A program made the position numbers and the translations under genes. A DNA stretch of 64,000 nucleotides, taken from assembly GCF_018100925.1 (NCBI RefSeq), contig NZ_JAGJEH010000003.1:124001-188000 (forward strand), written 5' to 3'. This DNA is from Pseudoalteromonas luteoviolacea (lineage in GTDB: Bacteria; Pseudomonadota; Gammaproteobacteria; Enterobacterales; Alteromonadaceae). The notes beneath the pieces were generated by a model that was given only the letters and a program-made list of their open reading frames with translations, had not been told where the DNA came from and ran no database searches. Shown here one piece after another: positions 30,474 to 38,477 of this stretch (its first letter is position 1; every line of letters starts with the position of its first letter).

Positions 30474-32150
30474 TTAGCTAGCGTTAAGATTACGGTGTTG
30501 GTGTTCGCGCTGTTCTATAACCTGCCCTGTCTCCATAAATATTAATTTGTCAGCCACATCAAAAAACCTATCGTCGTGACTTACTACTAGTACAGCTTTA
30601 TTTTTTGCCCTCAACATTGGCAAAATATGACGATAAAAACGCTCCCGAAACTCGGGATCTTGATCGGCTGCCCATTCATCAAATAAATACAATTCTTTGT
30701 CTTCATATATCGCAGAGATCAGTGCTAATCGTTTTCTTTGCCCATCAGATAAAGAAGTTTGTGAAAATCCTGAGCCGGTGTATTCAACTTTGTGCGCCAA
30801 CTCAAAATCTGCGATTAACCTGTTAACTTCATTAATCTCTTGATGATCATTTTCATCAATTGAGCCGATTTTCTTGAATAGGTAATAGTCAGTGAATATC
30901 GTAAATATGCCTTGTCTAAATCCATTTACATTTGCATCTTCAACTTGTACGTCATCAAAATAGAGTGCACCACTGGTGGGCTTGTAGAATAGAGAGGTTA
31001 ACTTGCTTAATGTCGACTTACCTGAACCATTACCGCCGACCAAGAAAACCAGCTCACCTTTTGAAATGGATAAATTGACTGGTCCAACAAAAAAGGGCGA
31101 TTTTTCATATTGATATACGACATCTCTAAGCTGCAAAGTCTGCCATGAGGTCTGCTTTTTCACATCGACAGCAAAGCCTTCAGATTGCAACTCATCGTAT
31201 AAAATATCGAGCTTTTTGTATGAAATAGCCGCTTGCATAATACTGGGAATGGCAGATAACAAGGCCGCAATGGGCCCTGTCAAATAAAGCATAATCATGA
31301 CCACGGAAATCAACTGGCTATTACTTATTTGCTGATAATTCGAATAGGCAAAAACAACCGTACCAATGACCAAAAAACAGATCATTTCCCCATAGTTACC
31401 TGTAATTGAGTAAACGATGTTACTTTTAGTAGAGTAGTCCTTAACCTTTTCTTCAGCCTTTAATAACTCAGACTGGAAGAAGTCTTGTCTGAGCGTTTTA
31501 TTGACTTTGAGCTCTTTAGTGCCATAAGACAAGGCTTCAAAAGAAGCTTGTAGTTTATCTCTCCACTCCCTTGACCGAGTAAAGTAGTTTCCAGCCAAAA
31601 TGAGCGGAATTTGGTAGGTCACAACACCAATTAACAGCGCAATGATCAGAAAGTAAAACACCGCTGAATTAACCACCCAAACATACATCAACATACCAAA
31701 AATGGTGATCAGATTAATAAACAGTACAGGCGCTGATTGACCACCGGCGACAATATTATTGATGTCAGTTGTTAACGCATTAATTAGCCGCGCAGAACCC
31801 GTATCTTCTAGTTTATCTAGCTTACTTGCCAGCACCTTTTCATAGAGCTTTTTGCGAAAAGACGTGGCAAATAAAAAGCTTGCCTTGAGCAAAATTGTCT
31901 GAGAGAGCACTCTAAATATCAAAATGGCAAAACACAGTGCTAAAAACAACCCGGCTAATGCAACATTTGACACCTGAATACCTAGGACAACAGCTGTGTT
32001 ACCGCTTTGGTTTGCATTGACGAGATCTTCAATACCAATCAATAAAATAGGGATAAGCCCGGTGTAAACAACACCCGCTAAGCCACCAAATACGAGTGAA
32101 ACAAAAATCGAGTTTGGTGCATATTTGGTAATTTCTTTAATAACTCGCAT
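30474..32150 (-). CDS. Cyclic-peptide-type ABC exporter (PvdE/SyrD family)
   Basis: A 558-residue fused half-transporter: about six membrane segments in residues 1-300, then an ATPase domain with Walker A GGNGSGKST (~373), signature LSDGQRKR and Walker B ELYLFDEW. The LxDGQRKR signature and the overall length are those of the PvdE/SyrD family, which exports NRPS products or their acylated precursors across the inner membrane as homodimers. It lies 2 bases after the acylase stop, so the two are translated together, as expected if the exporter hands the precursor to a periplasmic acylase. The short C-terminal tail is His/Gln-rich (REHQHRNLNAS). A role in self-protection is possible as well. Confidence 0.93.
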   Translation of the reverse strand: MRVIKEITKYAPNSIFVSLVFGGLAGVVYTGLIPILLIGIEDLVNANQSGNTAVVLGIQVSNVALAGLFLALCFAILIFRVLSQTILLKASFLFATSFRKKLYEKVLASKLDKLEDTGSARLINALTTDINNIVAGGQSAPVLFINLITIFGMLMYVWVVNSAVFYFLIIALLIGVVTYQIPLILAGNYFTRSREWRDKLQASFEALSYGTKELKVNKTLRQDFFQSELLKAEEKVKDYSTKSNIVYSITGNYGEMICFLVIGTVVFAYSNYQQISNSQLISVVMIMLYLTGPIAALLSAIPSIMQAAISYKKLDILYDELQSEGFAVDVKKQTSWQTLQLRDVVYQYEKSPFFVGPVNLSISKGELVFLVGGNGSGKSTLSKLTSLFYKPTSGALYFDDVQVEDANVNGFRQGIFTIFTDYYLFKKIGSIDENDHQEINEVNRLIADFELAHKVEYTGSGFSQTSLSDGQRKRLALISAIYEDKELYLFDEWAADQDPEFRERFYRHILPMLRAKNKAVLVVSHDDRFFDVADKLIFMETGQVIEQREHQHRNLNAS

Positions 32151-32152
32151 GA

Positions 32153-34555
32153 TTATTCCGCTGGCCTCAAATTTAGTGTGTACTGTGATTTTGACTCGGT
32201 GCTGTTGATCAGTGTATTGGTGCGCATCATGGACATCATGTCTGCATAGTGCGCGCTATAAATATGACCAGATTGACCTGTGGAATTAATAAAGTGATAA
32301 GAAATATCAGGTGTCAGTTCAAAAACATGCCTGAAGGTTGCACCTGCATTTTGAATATAGCCTTCGTCTTCATCGAAACGATAGTTCGCCACATTGATTG
32401 TGTGGGGCGTACCATCACCACTAATGTAGGTTTTAAAGGATGACTTTAATGCTTCCATATCACCCAATGGGCGGTGTGTGTATTCGCGGCTTACAATCTC
32501 TGACCAACGCCAGTTATCAGGGTTTGAACCCACAAGTTTGGTTAATTCAGCTTGTGCTTTGTCAAATGCCGAGTTGACAACAGTGATACACGCCTGTTGT
32601 TGCTGTGCTGGTTGCTTAATACACCAATAGGGCTCTTCCTCTAATAACCTCAATAAAGTGCCAGCCTCAACACGGCTTACTAGGCTAGACACTCGGTTAT
32701 CTAAAACACTCCCCTTTCCAACTAGCTTAAAGTGCGGTCTAACTAATTCTTCTCTGAGGTGCTCAATAAATGAAACGTATAATGCAGGGTAAGGGGAATC
32801 CGAAGACATATCGCCATCCCAAGTCAGAAAGCCTTTTCGAATCGTTTGTTCAGGGTTAAATCCATATTGTTCAGTCAGAATACGTTGAAGGTGGCGTACG
32901 TTGTCATCCACGACATCCAGTTGCATCACTCTGTTAAACTCAGCATCGACCTTTTCTCCCTTGTCGATACGTTGTTTCAGGATGCTTTTAATACGGTTTG
33001 CTCTAGTCGGCTCAGCCCAATCACTGCCGACAAAATACGGGTAGCTCGTTGGCAGGTAATTTTCATTTGCATTGGCAATAAAGCCTTCAGGCGGATTGTA
33101 AATATAGGGCATCTCTTCCCAAGGTACATAGCCTGTCCACTCAAACTGCGTATTCGGTACCGGTACTTTGCCTTGCCCCACCTTTCTAATTGGAATAAGA
33201 CCTGATGCACTCATGCCAATATTGCCCGCTCTGTCAGCGTAAAATACATTTAATGAAGGTGACACTAAATGGCTTAAAGCGTTTCTGAAACTGTGCCAAT
33301 CTTTAGCGTAGTTGAGCTGCAACAGTGCTTTCAAGCTCAAATCATTGGCGTCAAGCGCAGTCCATTTCAGCGACATGCCATTCAGAGAGCCCGGTGCGTA
33401 ATCAATGATTGGGCCACTTTCAGTGCGCGCTATGAACAACTCATAAGGCGGTTGCTTTGTTCTTAATGCATCAGGAAATTCAGACTTGATGTGTATTTGT
33501 TGCACTTCAATATCCAATGGCTTCCAACCTGTGCTCGATGCGTATTGGTTAGGCGAATTAGGATTAAATTCATGTAACACAATGTCTTGTTTATCTATCG
33601 TAAAATTCGCACCACCCCAAGCGATATCTTCATTTTTACCAAAAATGACAAATGGAAGACCGGGGAAAGTCATACCTGCACTGTTTATTTTGTCTCCTTT
33701 GATTTTCGCTGCATACCACATTGATGGCAGCTCAATACCAAGATGTGGATCGTTTGCCAAAATGGGCGCGCCACTTGTCGTGTGTTCACCCGAAACAACC
33801 CAGCCATTGCTGCCTAAATCTTTCTGTTTACCAAATCGCTGAGCTTGCAATTGCGCATAGTTATTTTCAATATCCAGCGTGGTTTGCTCAGCGATTGATG
33901 TAGAAATATGCGCTTGTGGAATATCAGGGTAAAGCGACCTAAAGTGCTGTTCAGGCAGCAAACTCATCGCTCTTACAACATCTAATTCTCGCGATAGGTT
34001 GAAACTCAACATAAGCGAGAACAACTTGCCGATCACAATTGAATCGACAGGGGTCCAAGGTTTAGGCTCAACATTGAATAACGAAAACTCGACGGGTAAT
34101 TGATCCGTTTGAGCAAGCCATGAGTTATAACCTGCAGAAAAAGCCTCCATTGCAGCCTTAAAATCGTCGTCGTAATTCTCCCATGAAGCTTCTGCAACCG
34201 CGTGTAAACCTAAGGTTCTCATCCAGATATCTTGAGACAAACTACTTCGTCCGAATATCTCAGCTGTTTCGCCTTTGCCCATCCGTCTTTGGACTTCCAT
34301 TTGCCACATACGGTCTTTGGCATGCAAGAAACCCATCGCAAAAAATGCGTCTAGATCAGAATTCGCATCTATCGACGGCACCCCAAATTCATCAAAAGTA
34401 ACAGAGATATCCTGCTCAATACCTTGAACAGTAAAACTTGAATCCTCTTCAAATATTGTCGACTTCACCCAGGAGAATGTATATAGGACTGCCAAAATAA
34501 GAGGTAGCAACAGAAACACGCCTGTCCTTGACAGCATGGGGTAGCGGTTAAACAT
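32153..34555 (-). CDS. Membrane-anchored penicillin-acylase-family Ntn amidase (PvdQ-like)
   Basis: An 800-residue N-terminal-nucleophile amidase. A single hydrophobic segment at residues 12-29 should place the enzyme in the periplasm, as an anchor or uncleaved signal. The family's self-cleavage site is visible as LGSNGWVVSG: cleavage between Gly248 and Ser249 would free Ser249 as the nucleophile of the beta chain, preceded by an alpha chain and spacer. NDPHLG, typical of the family, follows. In pyoverdine synthesis PvdQ removes the fatty acyl tail from the exported precursor. Here the same role is inferred because the operon contains a FAAL-start NRPS and a PvdE-like exporter. It is the first gene of the left operon, so it is made before the synthetases. 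An N-acyl-homoserine lactone acylase role is the main alternative, but the context argues against it. Confidence 0.92.
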   Translation of the reverse strand: MFNRYPMLSRTGVFLLLPLILAVLYTFSWVKSTIFEEDSSFTVQGIEQDISVTFDEFGVPSIDANSDLDAFFAMGFLHAKDRMWQMEVQRRMGKGETAEIFGRSSLSQDIWMRTLGLHAVAEASWENYDDDFKAAMEAFSAGYNSWLAQTDQLPVEFSLFNVEPKPWTPVDSIVIGKLFSLMLSFNLSRELDVVRAMSLLPEQHFRSLYPDIPQAHISTSIAEQTTLDIENNYAQLQAQRFGKQKDLGSNGWVVSGEHTTSGAPILANDPHLGIELPSMWYAAKIKGDKINSAGMTFPGLPFVIFGKNEDIAWGGANFTIDKQDIVLHEFNPNSPNQYASSTGWKPLDIEVQQIHIKSEFPDALRTKQPPYELFIARTESGPIIDYAPGSLNGMSLKWTALDANDLSLKALLQLNYAKDWHSFRNALSHLVSPSLNVFYADRAGNIGMSASGLIPIRKVGQGKVPVPNTQFEWTGYVPWEEMPYIYNPPEGFIANANENYLPTSYPYFVGSDWAEPTRANRIKSILKQRIDKGEKVDAEFNRVMQLDVVDDNVRHLQRILTEQYGFNPEQTIRKGFLTWDGDMSSDSPYPALYVSFIEHLREELVRPHFKLVGKGSVLDNRVSSLVSRVEAGTLLRLLEEEPYWCIKQPAQQQQACITVVNSAFDKAQAELTKLVGSNPDNWRWSEIVSREYTHRPLGDMEALKSSFKTYISGDGTPHTINVANYRFDEDEGYIQNAGATFRHVFELTPDISYHFINSTGQSGHIYSAHYADMMSMMRTNTLINSTESKSQYTLNLRPAE

Positions 34556-34565
34556 AAATTTAATC

Positions 34566-34606
34566 TCTTGATTTTTATTATTTTTATATAAGAACAGTGA
34601 TTGACA
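34566..34606 (-). promoter_or_regulatory. AT-rich leader copy 1, before the acylase gene
   Basis: On the minus strand: CAATCACTGTTCTTA, then ATAAAAATAATAAAA, then a CAAG element about 15 bases before the acylase ATG. It is partly the same as the leader before the FAAL-NRPS (27963-28000). No strong Shine-Dalgarno precedes the acylase start, so the AT-rich leader may aid initiation. Confidence 0.35.
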
Positions 34607-35378
34607 TGTGGCAGTTCAGCCAATGCGAAGGGGGTTTGATCAACAAAATGAGACTAGGCTAAAAAATCCGTTTACAACTAAACGAACAAGACTTTTGCCA
34701 CTAAAAAACCTTCCTTTTGCATATGAAAATCCATTTTCGCAACTAAAAAACCAACTGATCACCACTGCGTTATTATTTTTTAATCTAGAGCCCACTATTA
34801 ACTCCTTAACATTTCGGTTCTAGATACTGTTATTATGATTAAACCAGTTATTACAATAGTTGCACAATTGAAACATCATTGTCAACGAAGTAAGCACCAA
34901 AAAAACACACCTATACCATTAAGAACAATGGATAATTTTGCCTGATTTTTAGCCGCGCTGCGCCAATAAAGGGCTGGAAAGGCATTCACTAAAAGCGAAT
35001 CTTAAAAGTGTTATTTTCACCTTCATTGTAAATTATGAATGTTTTAATATTTTCAATAGAAGTTCAAAAATCTCTAAACAAAAAATAAATCACATTTAAA
35101 ACAACAACATCAAATCACATACAGACGAGTGACAATGCCTTTAATTGACTCTCTCACACAGTTTAGACACATAAAAACTCACCACAAGTAGATATACAGC
35201 CGCGCCACACTGTCGAATAAAGCTACTCACGCCCCCCTGCCCGCAATTTATACAGGCCAACATTGCAAGTTAGAAAATTCGTTAACTAAACGTGTCGAAA
35301 ACAAATAATATCGAAATGGCAATCCATTCCCTCTCTCGCTAAAACTGATTTCAACGTAAATTAAAGCTAACCAAATTG

Positions 35379-35405
35379 TTGACAAAGTTAGACTTATGAT
35401 AATAA
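35379..35405 (+). promoter_or_regulatory. Possible sigma-70 promoter of the right operon
   Basis: A perfect TTGACA (35379-35384) is followed after 15 bases by TAATAA (35400-35405). The spacing is shorter than the ideal 17, so this is only a candidate. It would give a leader of about 190 bases before the thioesterase GTG. The region also contains TGATAAT, discussed under the rejected Fur box. Confidence 0.3.
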
Positions 35406-35602
35406 CATCACCCAATAGGTTACAGGTGCGTAAACTAGAGTTTCTGTCAAGTTTTCACTTATGCAGAACATCAAACCTGGTTGTATTAAGGCAAGAAGTG
35501 TGTAGCCAACTGGAAAATGCATTTCAGCAATAAGCCAGCCCTTATCCTCTAACCTATTATTAATATTTTAGGAATAATAATTATAATAATAAGGAGCATT
35601 AA

Positions 35603-36361
35603 GTGCTTAAGTCCTTCCTGCCTATTAATCAGGTTTCAAGCCCGAGATTTAGGGTCTTTTGCTTTCCATATGCAGGTGGTGGTCACACCACATTTTCTGA
35701 TTGGCCGGATTATATTGATAATGACATTGAAGTCCTTGTCGTCAGTCTACCTGGGAAAGGAAAAAGATTTTCTGAACCCGCTATAGATAATATGGAAGAA
35801 CTGGTTAACTCTTTACTGTTTGATTTTAAGCAGCTCAGCGATGTGCCCTACCTATTTTTCGGTCACAGTTTGGGGGCAAGAGTTGCGTTTGCACTCGCCA
35901 AAGAGTTAGAGCAATTAACAGTTAGGCAACCGCTACAGCTTGTCGTATCGGGGAGTCCAGCTCCTAATTCAAATGAAGATGTGGTCAAGCTGAGTGATAA
36001 GCCTGACCATGAATTCATTGAAAAGCTTCATATTATTGGGGGAACCCCACCAGAAGTACTCGCACAAGAAGAACTTATGGAACTCCTACTGCCCTCTATT
36101 CGAGCGGATTTCAAAATTGCAGAAGAATATCAATGCCTACCCCACCAGCTTAATGTGCCAATCACCGTTTTTACCGGTAAAGAAGACCGAGATGTTAACC
36201 AAAGCAACCTGTCTTTATGGCAAGGATTTAGTAAAAACCCCATAAGTATAAATCACTATGATGGTGGCCACTTCTTTATTGAAACACATAAAAATGCACT
36301 AAAAGATCTCGTAACAATTATTAATGACAATGCAATAGAGCCTGAGCAACTTGTTATATAA
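35603..36361 (+). CDS. Type II (editing) thioesterase
   Basis: A 252-residue stand-alone alpha/beta-hydrolase of the GrsT/PvdG type that removes stalled or wrong acyl groups from NRPS carrier proteins in the cytoplasm. Motifs: FCFPYAGGG near the N-terminus, the nucleophile Ser88 in FFGHSLGAR, an Asp in TGKEDRDV and His223 in DGGHFF. Length and motifs fit the family exactly. The start is GTG at 35603, supported by a strong AAGGAG six bases upstream; no better ATG lies nearby. It is the first gene of the right operon. Its distance from the NRPS genes of the same operon is bridged by the efflux genes. Confidence 0.95.
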   Translation: MLKSFLPINQVSSPRFRVFCFPYAGGGHTTFSDWPDYIDNDIEVLVVSLPGKGKRFSEPAIDNMEELVNSLLFDFKQLSDVPYLFFGHSLGARVAFALAKELEQLTVRQPLQLVVSGSPAPNSNEDVVKLSDKPDHEFIEKLHIIGGTPPEVLAQEELMELLLPSIRADFKIAEEYQCLPHQLNVPITVFTGKEDRDVNQSNLSLWQGFSKNPISINHYDGGHFFIETHKNALKDLVTIINDNAIEPEQLVI

Positions 36362-36494
36362 ACAAATAATTTAAATAAAATAAAAAACTTTATTTACCAT
36401 ATAACATAAGCGTAAACAGCATAATTAATTGATAAAAGCCCTACTCACTATGATAGATTTGGAAAATTAGTGAGGAACTCAAAGGTTCATTGAA

Positions 36495-37739
36495 ATGGAT
36501 ATTAAAAAAGAAAAAAAGAAAAAGCCTAAAGTATCTAAACCAGTTATCGTCGCAGCGAGCTTAGCGCTCATCGCCAGTGCATATATGTTAACAGTTAAAT
36601 CTGGAGCAGCCGTAGATGGAGAGTCTATGGTTACCTCTAAAGTAGAAAAAGGTTTATTTACTGTAAAAGTTGAGGGGTTTGGCACCTTAATACCTAATGA
36701 CCTGCGTGTATTGACAACCATGACGCCTGCCACGGTTAAAAAAATAGTTCAGCGACCAGGCGCGATTGTAAAACCTAATGATTTACTGGTCGTACTCGAT
36801 AACCCTGAACTGCATCAGCAAGTACAAAGTGCACAAAAACAAATGTCGCAAGCTGAAGCAAACCTTAAGCAGCTAGAACTCTCTCAAGAATTGGCAATGC
36901 TGGATGAGCAGTCAACGCTCAGTCGGCTCAAGGCAGACATAGAAGCAATGGAACAGCAACATGAGGCTGAAAAACAATTAGTTGAATCGGGTGTCGTGTC
37001 TAGGCTCAATTATATCAAAAACCTTTCGTCATTGAACAAACTCAAAGTTCAATATGACATCCAAACCACAAAAATAGCGACTCTAGAAAAAGTTCACGAG
37101 CAAAAAATCATTATTAGCCAACAACAAATGAGGCAAACTGAAGGTGAGCTGCATATCGCACAAGAAAGGGTAAATCGCCTCGAAGTACGTGCTGATTCAA
37201 ATGGAGTTATTCAACGCCTGTCTGTTGAAGAAGGACAAAGCCTCGCCACCGGACAGGAAATCTTAATGATAGGGAGTAGCAATAGCCTGATGGCGATGCT
37301 CCAAGTGCCACAAAGCCAAGCTCAATACATAGAAATTGGTCAAAATGCAGTTATCGATACATACCAAGACAAGATTAATGGCACGGTGAACCGTATCGTC
37401 CCGGAAGTACAAAATAATACAGTCACGGTAGAGATAGCACTGCCTAACCAATTACCTAAAAGTGCACGTCCCCAGCGCAGTATTGACGGACATATTGTCA
37501 TCAATGAAATTGAAAACGCGCTATTTATCGAACATCCAAAAGACGCAAGAGCATTTCAACCTGCAATGCTGTATGCGCTTTCAAATGACGGCCTAAACGC
37601 ATCAAAGAGAAATCTAATGTTTGGCTACAGTAGTGGTAAATACATCCAAATTAATTCTGGAGCAAAAGAAAATGACGAGTTCATCATCTCTGACGTACCT
37701 ACACAGGTCAAAGGGAAAGCGAACTTTGACATACAGTAG
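36495..37739 (+). CDS. HlyD/MacA-type periplasmic adaptor of an efflux system
   Basis: A 414-residue membrane-fusion protein. A Lys-rich cytoplasmic start (KKEKKKKPK) is followed by one membrane anchor (~18-36). Next come a lipoyl-like half (PGAIVKPNDLLVVLDNPEL), a long coiled-coil hairpin (~95-230, rich in Gln/Glu/Lys heptads), the returning half (VRADSNGVIQRLSVEEG) and a beta-barrel part. It links an inner-membrane ABC pump to a TolC-like outer-membrane channel, which is not encoded in the window. With the next two genes it matches the PvdR-PvdT arrangement, except that ATPase and permease are separate. Probable role: export of the finished peptide, or recycling and self-protection. Confidence 0.92.
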   Translation: MDIKKEKKKKPKVSKPVIVAASLALIASAYMLTVKSGAAVDGESMVTSKVEKGLFTVKVEGFGTLIPNDLRVLTTMTPATVKKIVQRPGAIVKPNDLLVVLDNPELHQQVQSAQKQMSQAEANLKQLELSQELAMLDEQSTLSRLKADIEAMEQQHEAEKQLVESGVVSRLNYIKNLSSLNKLKVQYDIQTTKIATLEKVHEQKIIISQQQMRQTEGELHIAQERVNRLEVRADSNGVIQRLSVEEGQSLATGQEILMIGSSNSLMAMLQVPQSQAQYIEIGQNAVIDTYQDKINGTVNRIVPEVQNNTVTVEIALPNQLPKSARPQRSIDGHIVINEIENALFIEHPKDARAFQPAMLYALSNDGLNASKRNLMFGYSSGKYIQINSGAKENDEFIISDVPTQVKGKANFDIQ

Positions 37740-37766
37740 CCAGTAAAAAACAATAAAGGAAAATCC

Positions 37767-38477
37767 ATGAACAAAGACATCAAGATTGAAATAAATCATG
37801 TGTCCAAGGTTTACGATACAGATCTTGTCGAAACACATGCTTTAAAAGACATTAATATTAAGATTTACGAGGGCGACTACGTTTCTATATCTGGACCTTC
37901 TGGTGGGGGTAAATCTACTCTGCTATCAATCATAGGTCTGTTAGATGAAGCGAGTGGCGGAGAGCTAAAAATTGAAGGTAAAGATGTCACTTCACTCACT
38001 CAAGATCAGGCAGCCGAAGTAAGAAACACTAAACTAGGTTTTATCTTTCAATCATTTAACCTAATCGAAGAGCTTTCTGTTTATGACAACGTGGCTCTGC
38101 CATTAACCTATCGCACTGATGGGCTTGCTGCGGAAGAAATTGATAAAAAAGTAAAAGAATGCTTAGAAAAAGTTAGCTTGTCACACCGACTCGATCACTT
38201 CCCAAATCAACTGTCTGGTGGTCAGCAGCAAAGGGTTGCGATTGCCAGAGCACTTGCCGCTGATCCTGCTATTTTATTAGTTGATGAACCGACAGGTAAC
38301 CTTGATTCTACAACTGGTGATCAAGTCATGCAGCTTTTAGAGGAGCTAAATGCGCAAGGTACTACGATTTGCATGGTAACTCACGACAGCAGATACGCGG
38401 ACATGGCTAGAACTAAATACCAGCTAAAAGACGGGGTTTTGCAAGTTGAAGAGGAACAGTTGAGTGAAGCCGTATGA
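37767..38477 (+). CDS. ABC transporter ATPase, MacB/LolD type
   Basis: A 236-residue nucleotide-binding protein with Walker A SGPSGGGKST (~44-50), signature LSGGQQQRVAIARAL, and Walker B LLVDEPTGNLDS. The GNLD tail and IFQSFNLI Q-loop are typical of the MacB/LolD family, which drives mechanotransmission pumps with FtsX-type permeases. An AAAGGAAA lies before the ATG. Its last four bases overlap the permease start (ATGA), so the two are made in equal amounts. It powers the permease encoded next to it. Confidence 0.95.
   Translation: MNKDIKIEINHVSKVYDTDLVETHALKDINIKIYEGDYVSISGPSGGGKSTLLSIIGLLDEASGGELKIEGKDVTSLTQDQAAEVRNTKLGFIFQSFNLIEELSVYDNVALPLTYRTDGLAAEEIDKKVKECLEKVSLSHRLDHFPNQLSGGQQQRVAIARALAADPAILLVDEPTGNLDSTTGDQVMQLLEELNAQGTTICMVTHDSRYADMARTKYQLKDGVLQVEEEQLSEAV

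Larger units (their letters stand above)
34556..35602. promoter_or_regulatory. Long divergent regulatory region between the two NRPS operons
   Basis: About 1050 bases with no convincing gene. It must hold the promoters of both operons. It is very AT-rich and has no long hairpin or riboswitch-like structure that I can see. The unusual length for a bacterial divergent region leaves room for several regulator sites or a small RNA. No regulator gene is present anywhere in the cluster portion shown. Confidence 0.6.

Noticed and set aside
32153..34555. Quorum-quenching AHL acylase as the main role of the Ntn amidase
   Set aside because: The fold allows it, but the first position in an operon with FAAL-NRPS and PvdE-like exporter makes precursor deacylation much more likely.
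35392..35410. Fur-box-like sequence ACTTATGATAATAACATCA upstream of the right operon
   Set aside because: Only 10 of 19 positions match the Fur consensus, all in one half. In such AT-rich DNA this is expected by chance. Iron control is therefore not claimed.
34556..35602. Riboswitch or small gene in the divergent region
   Set aside because: No long stable stem, no ribosome-binding site with a reasonable frame; only AT-rich sequence is seen. A small RNA cannot be excluded.
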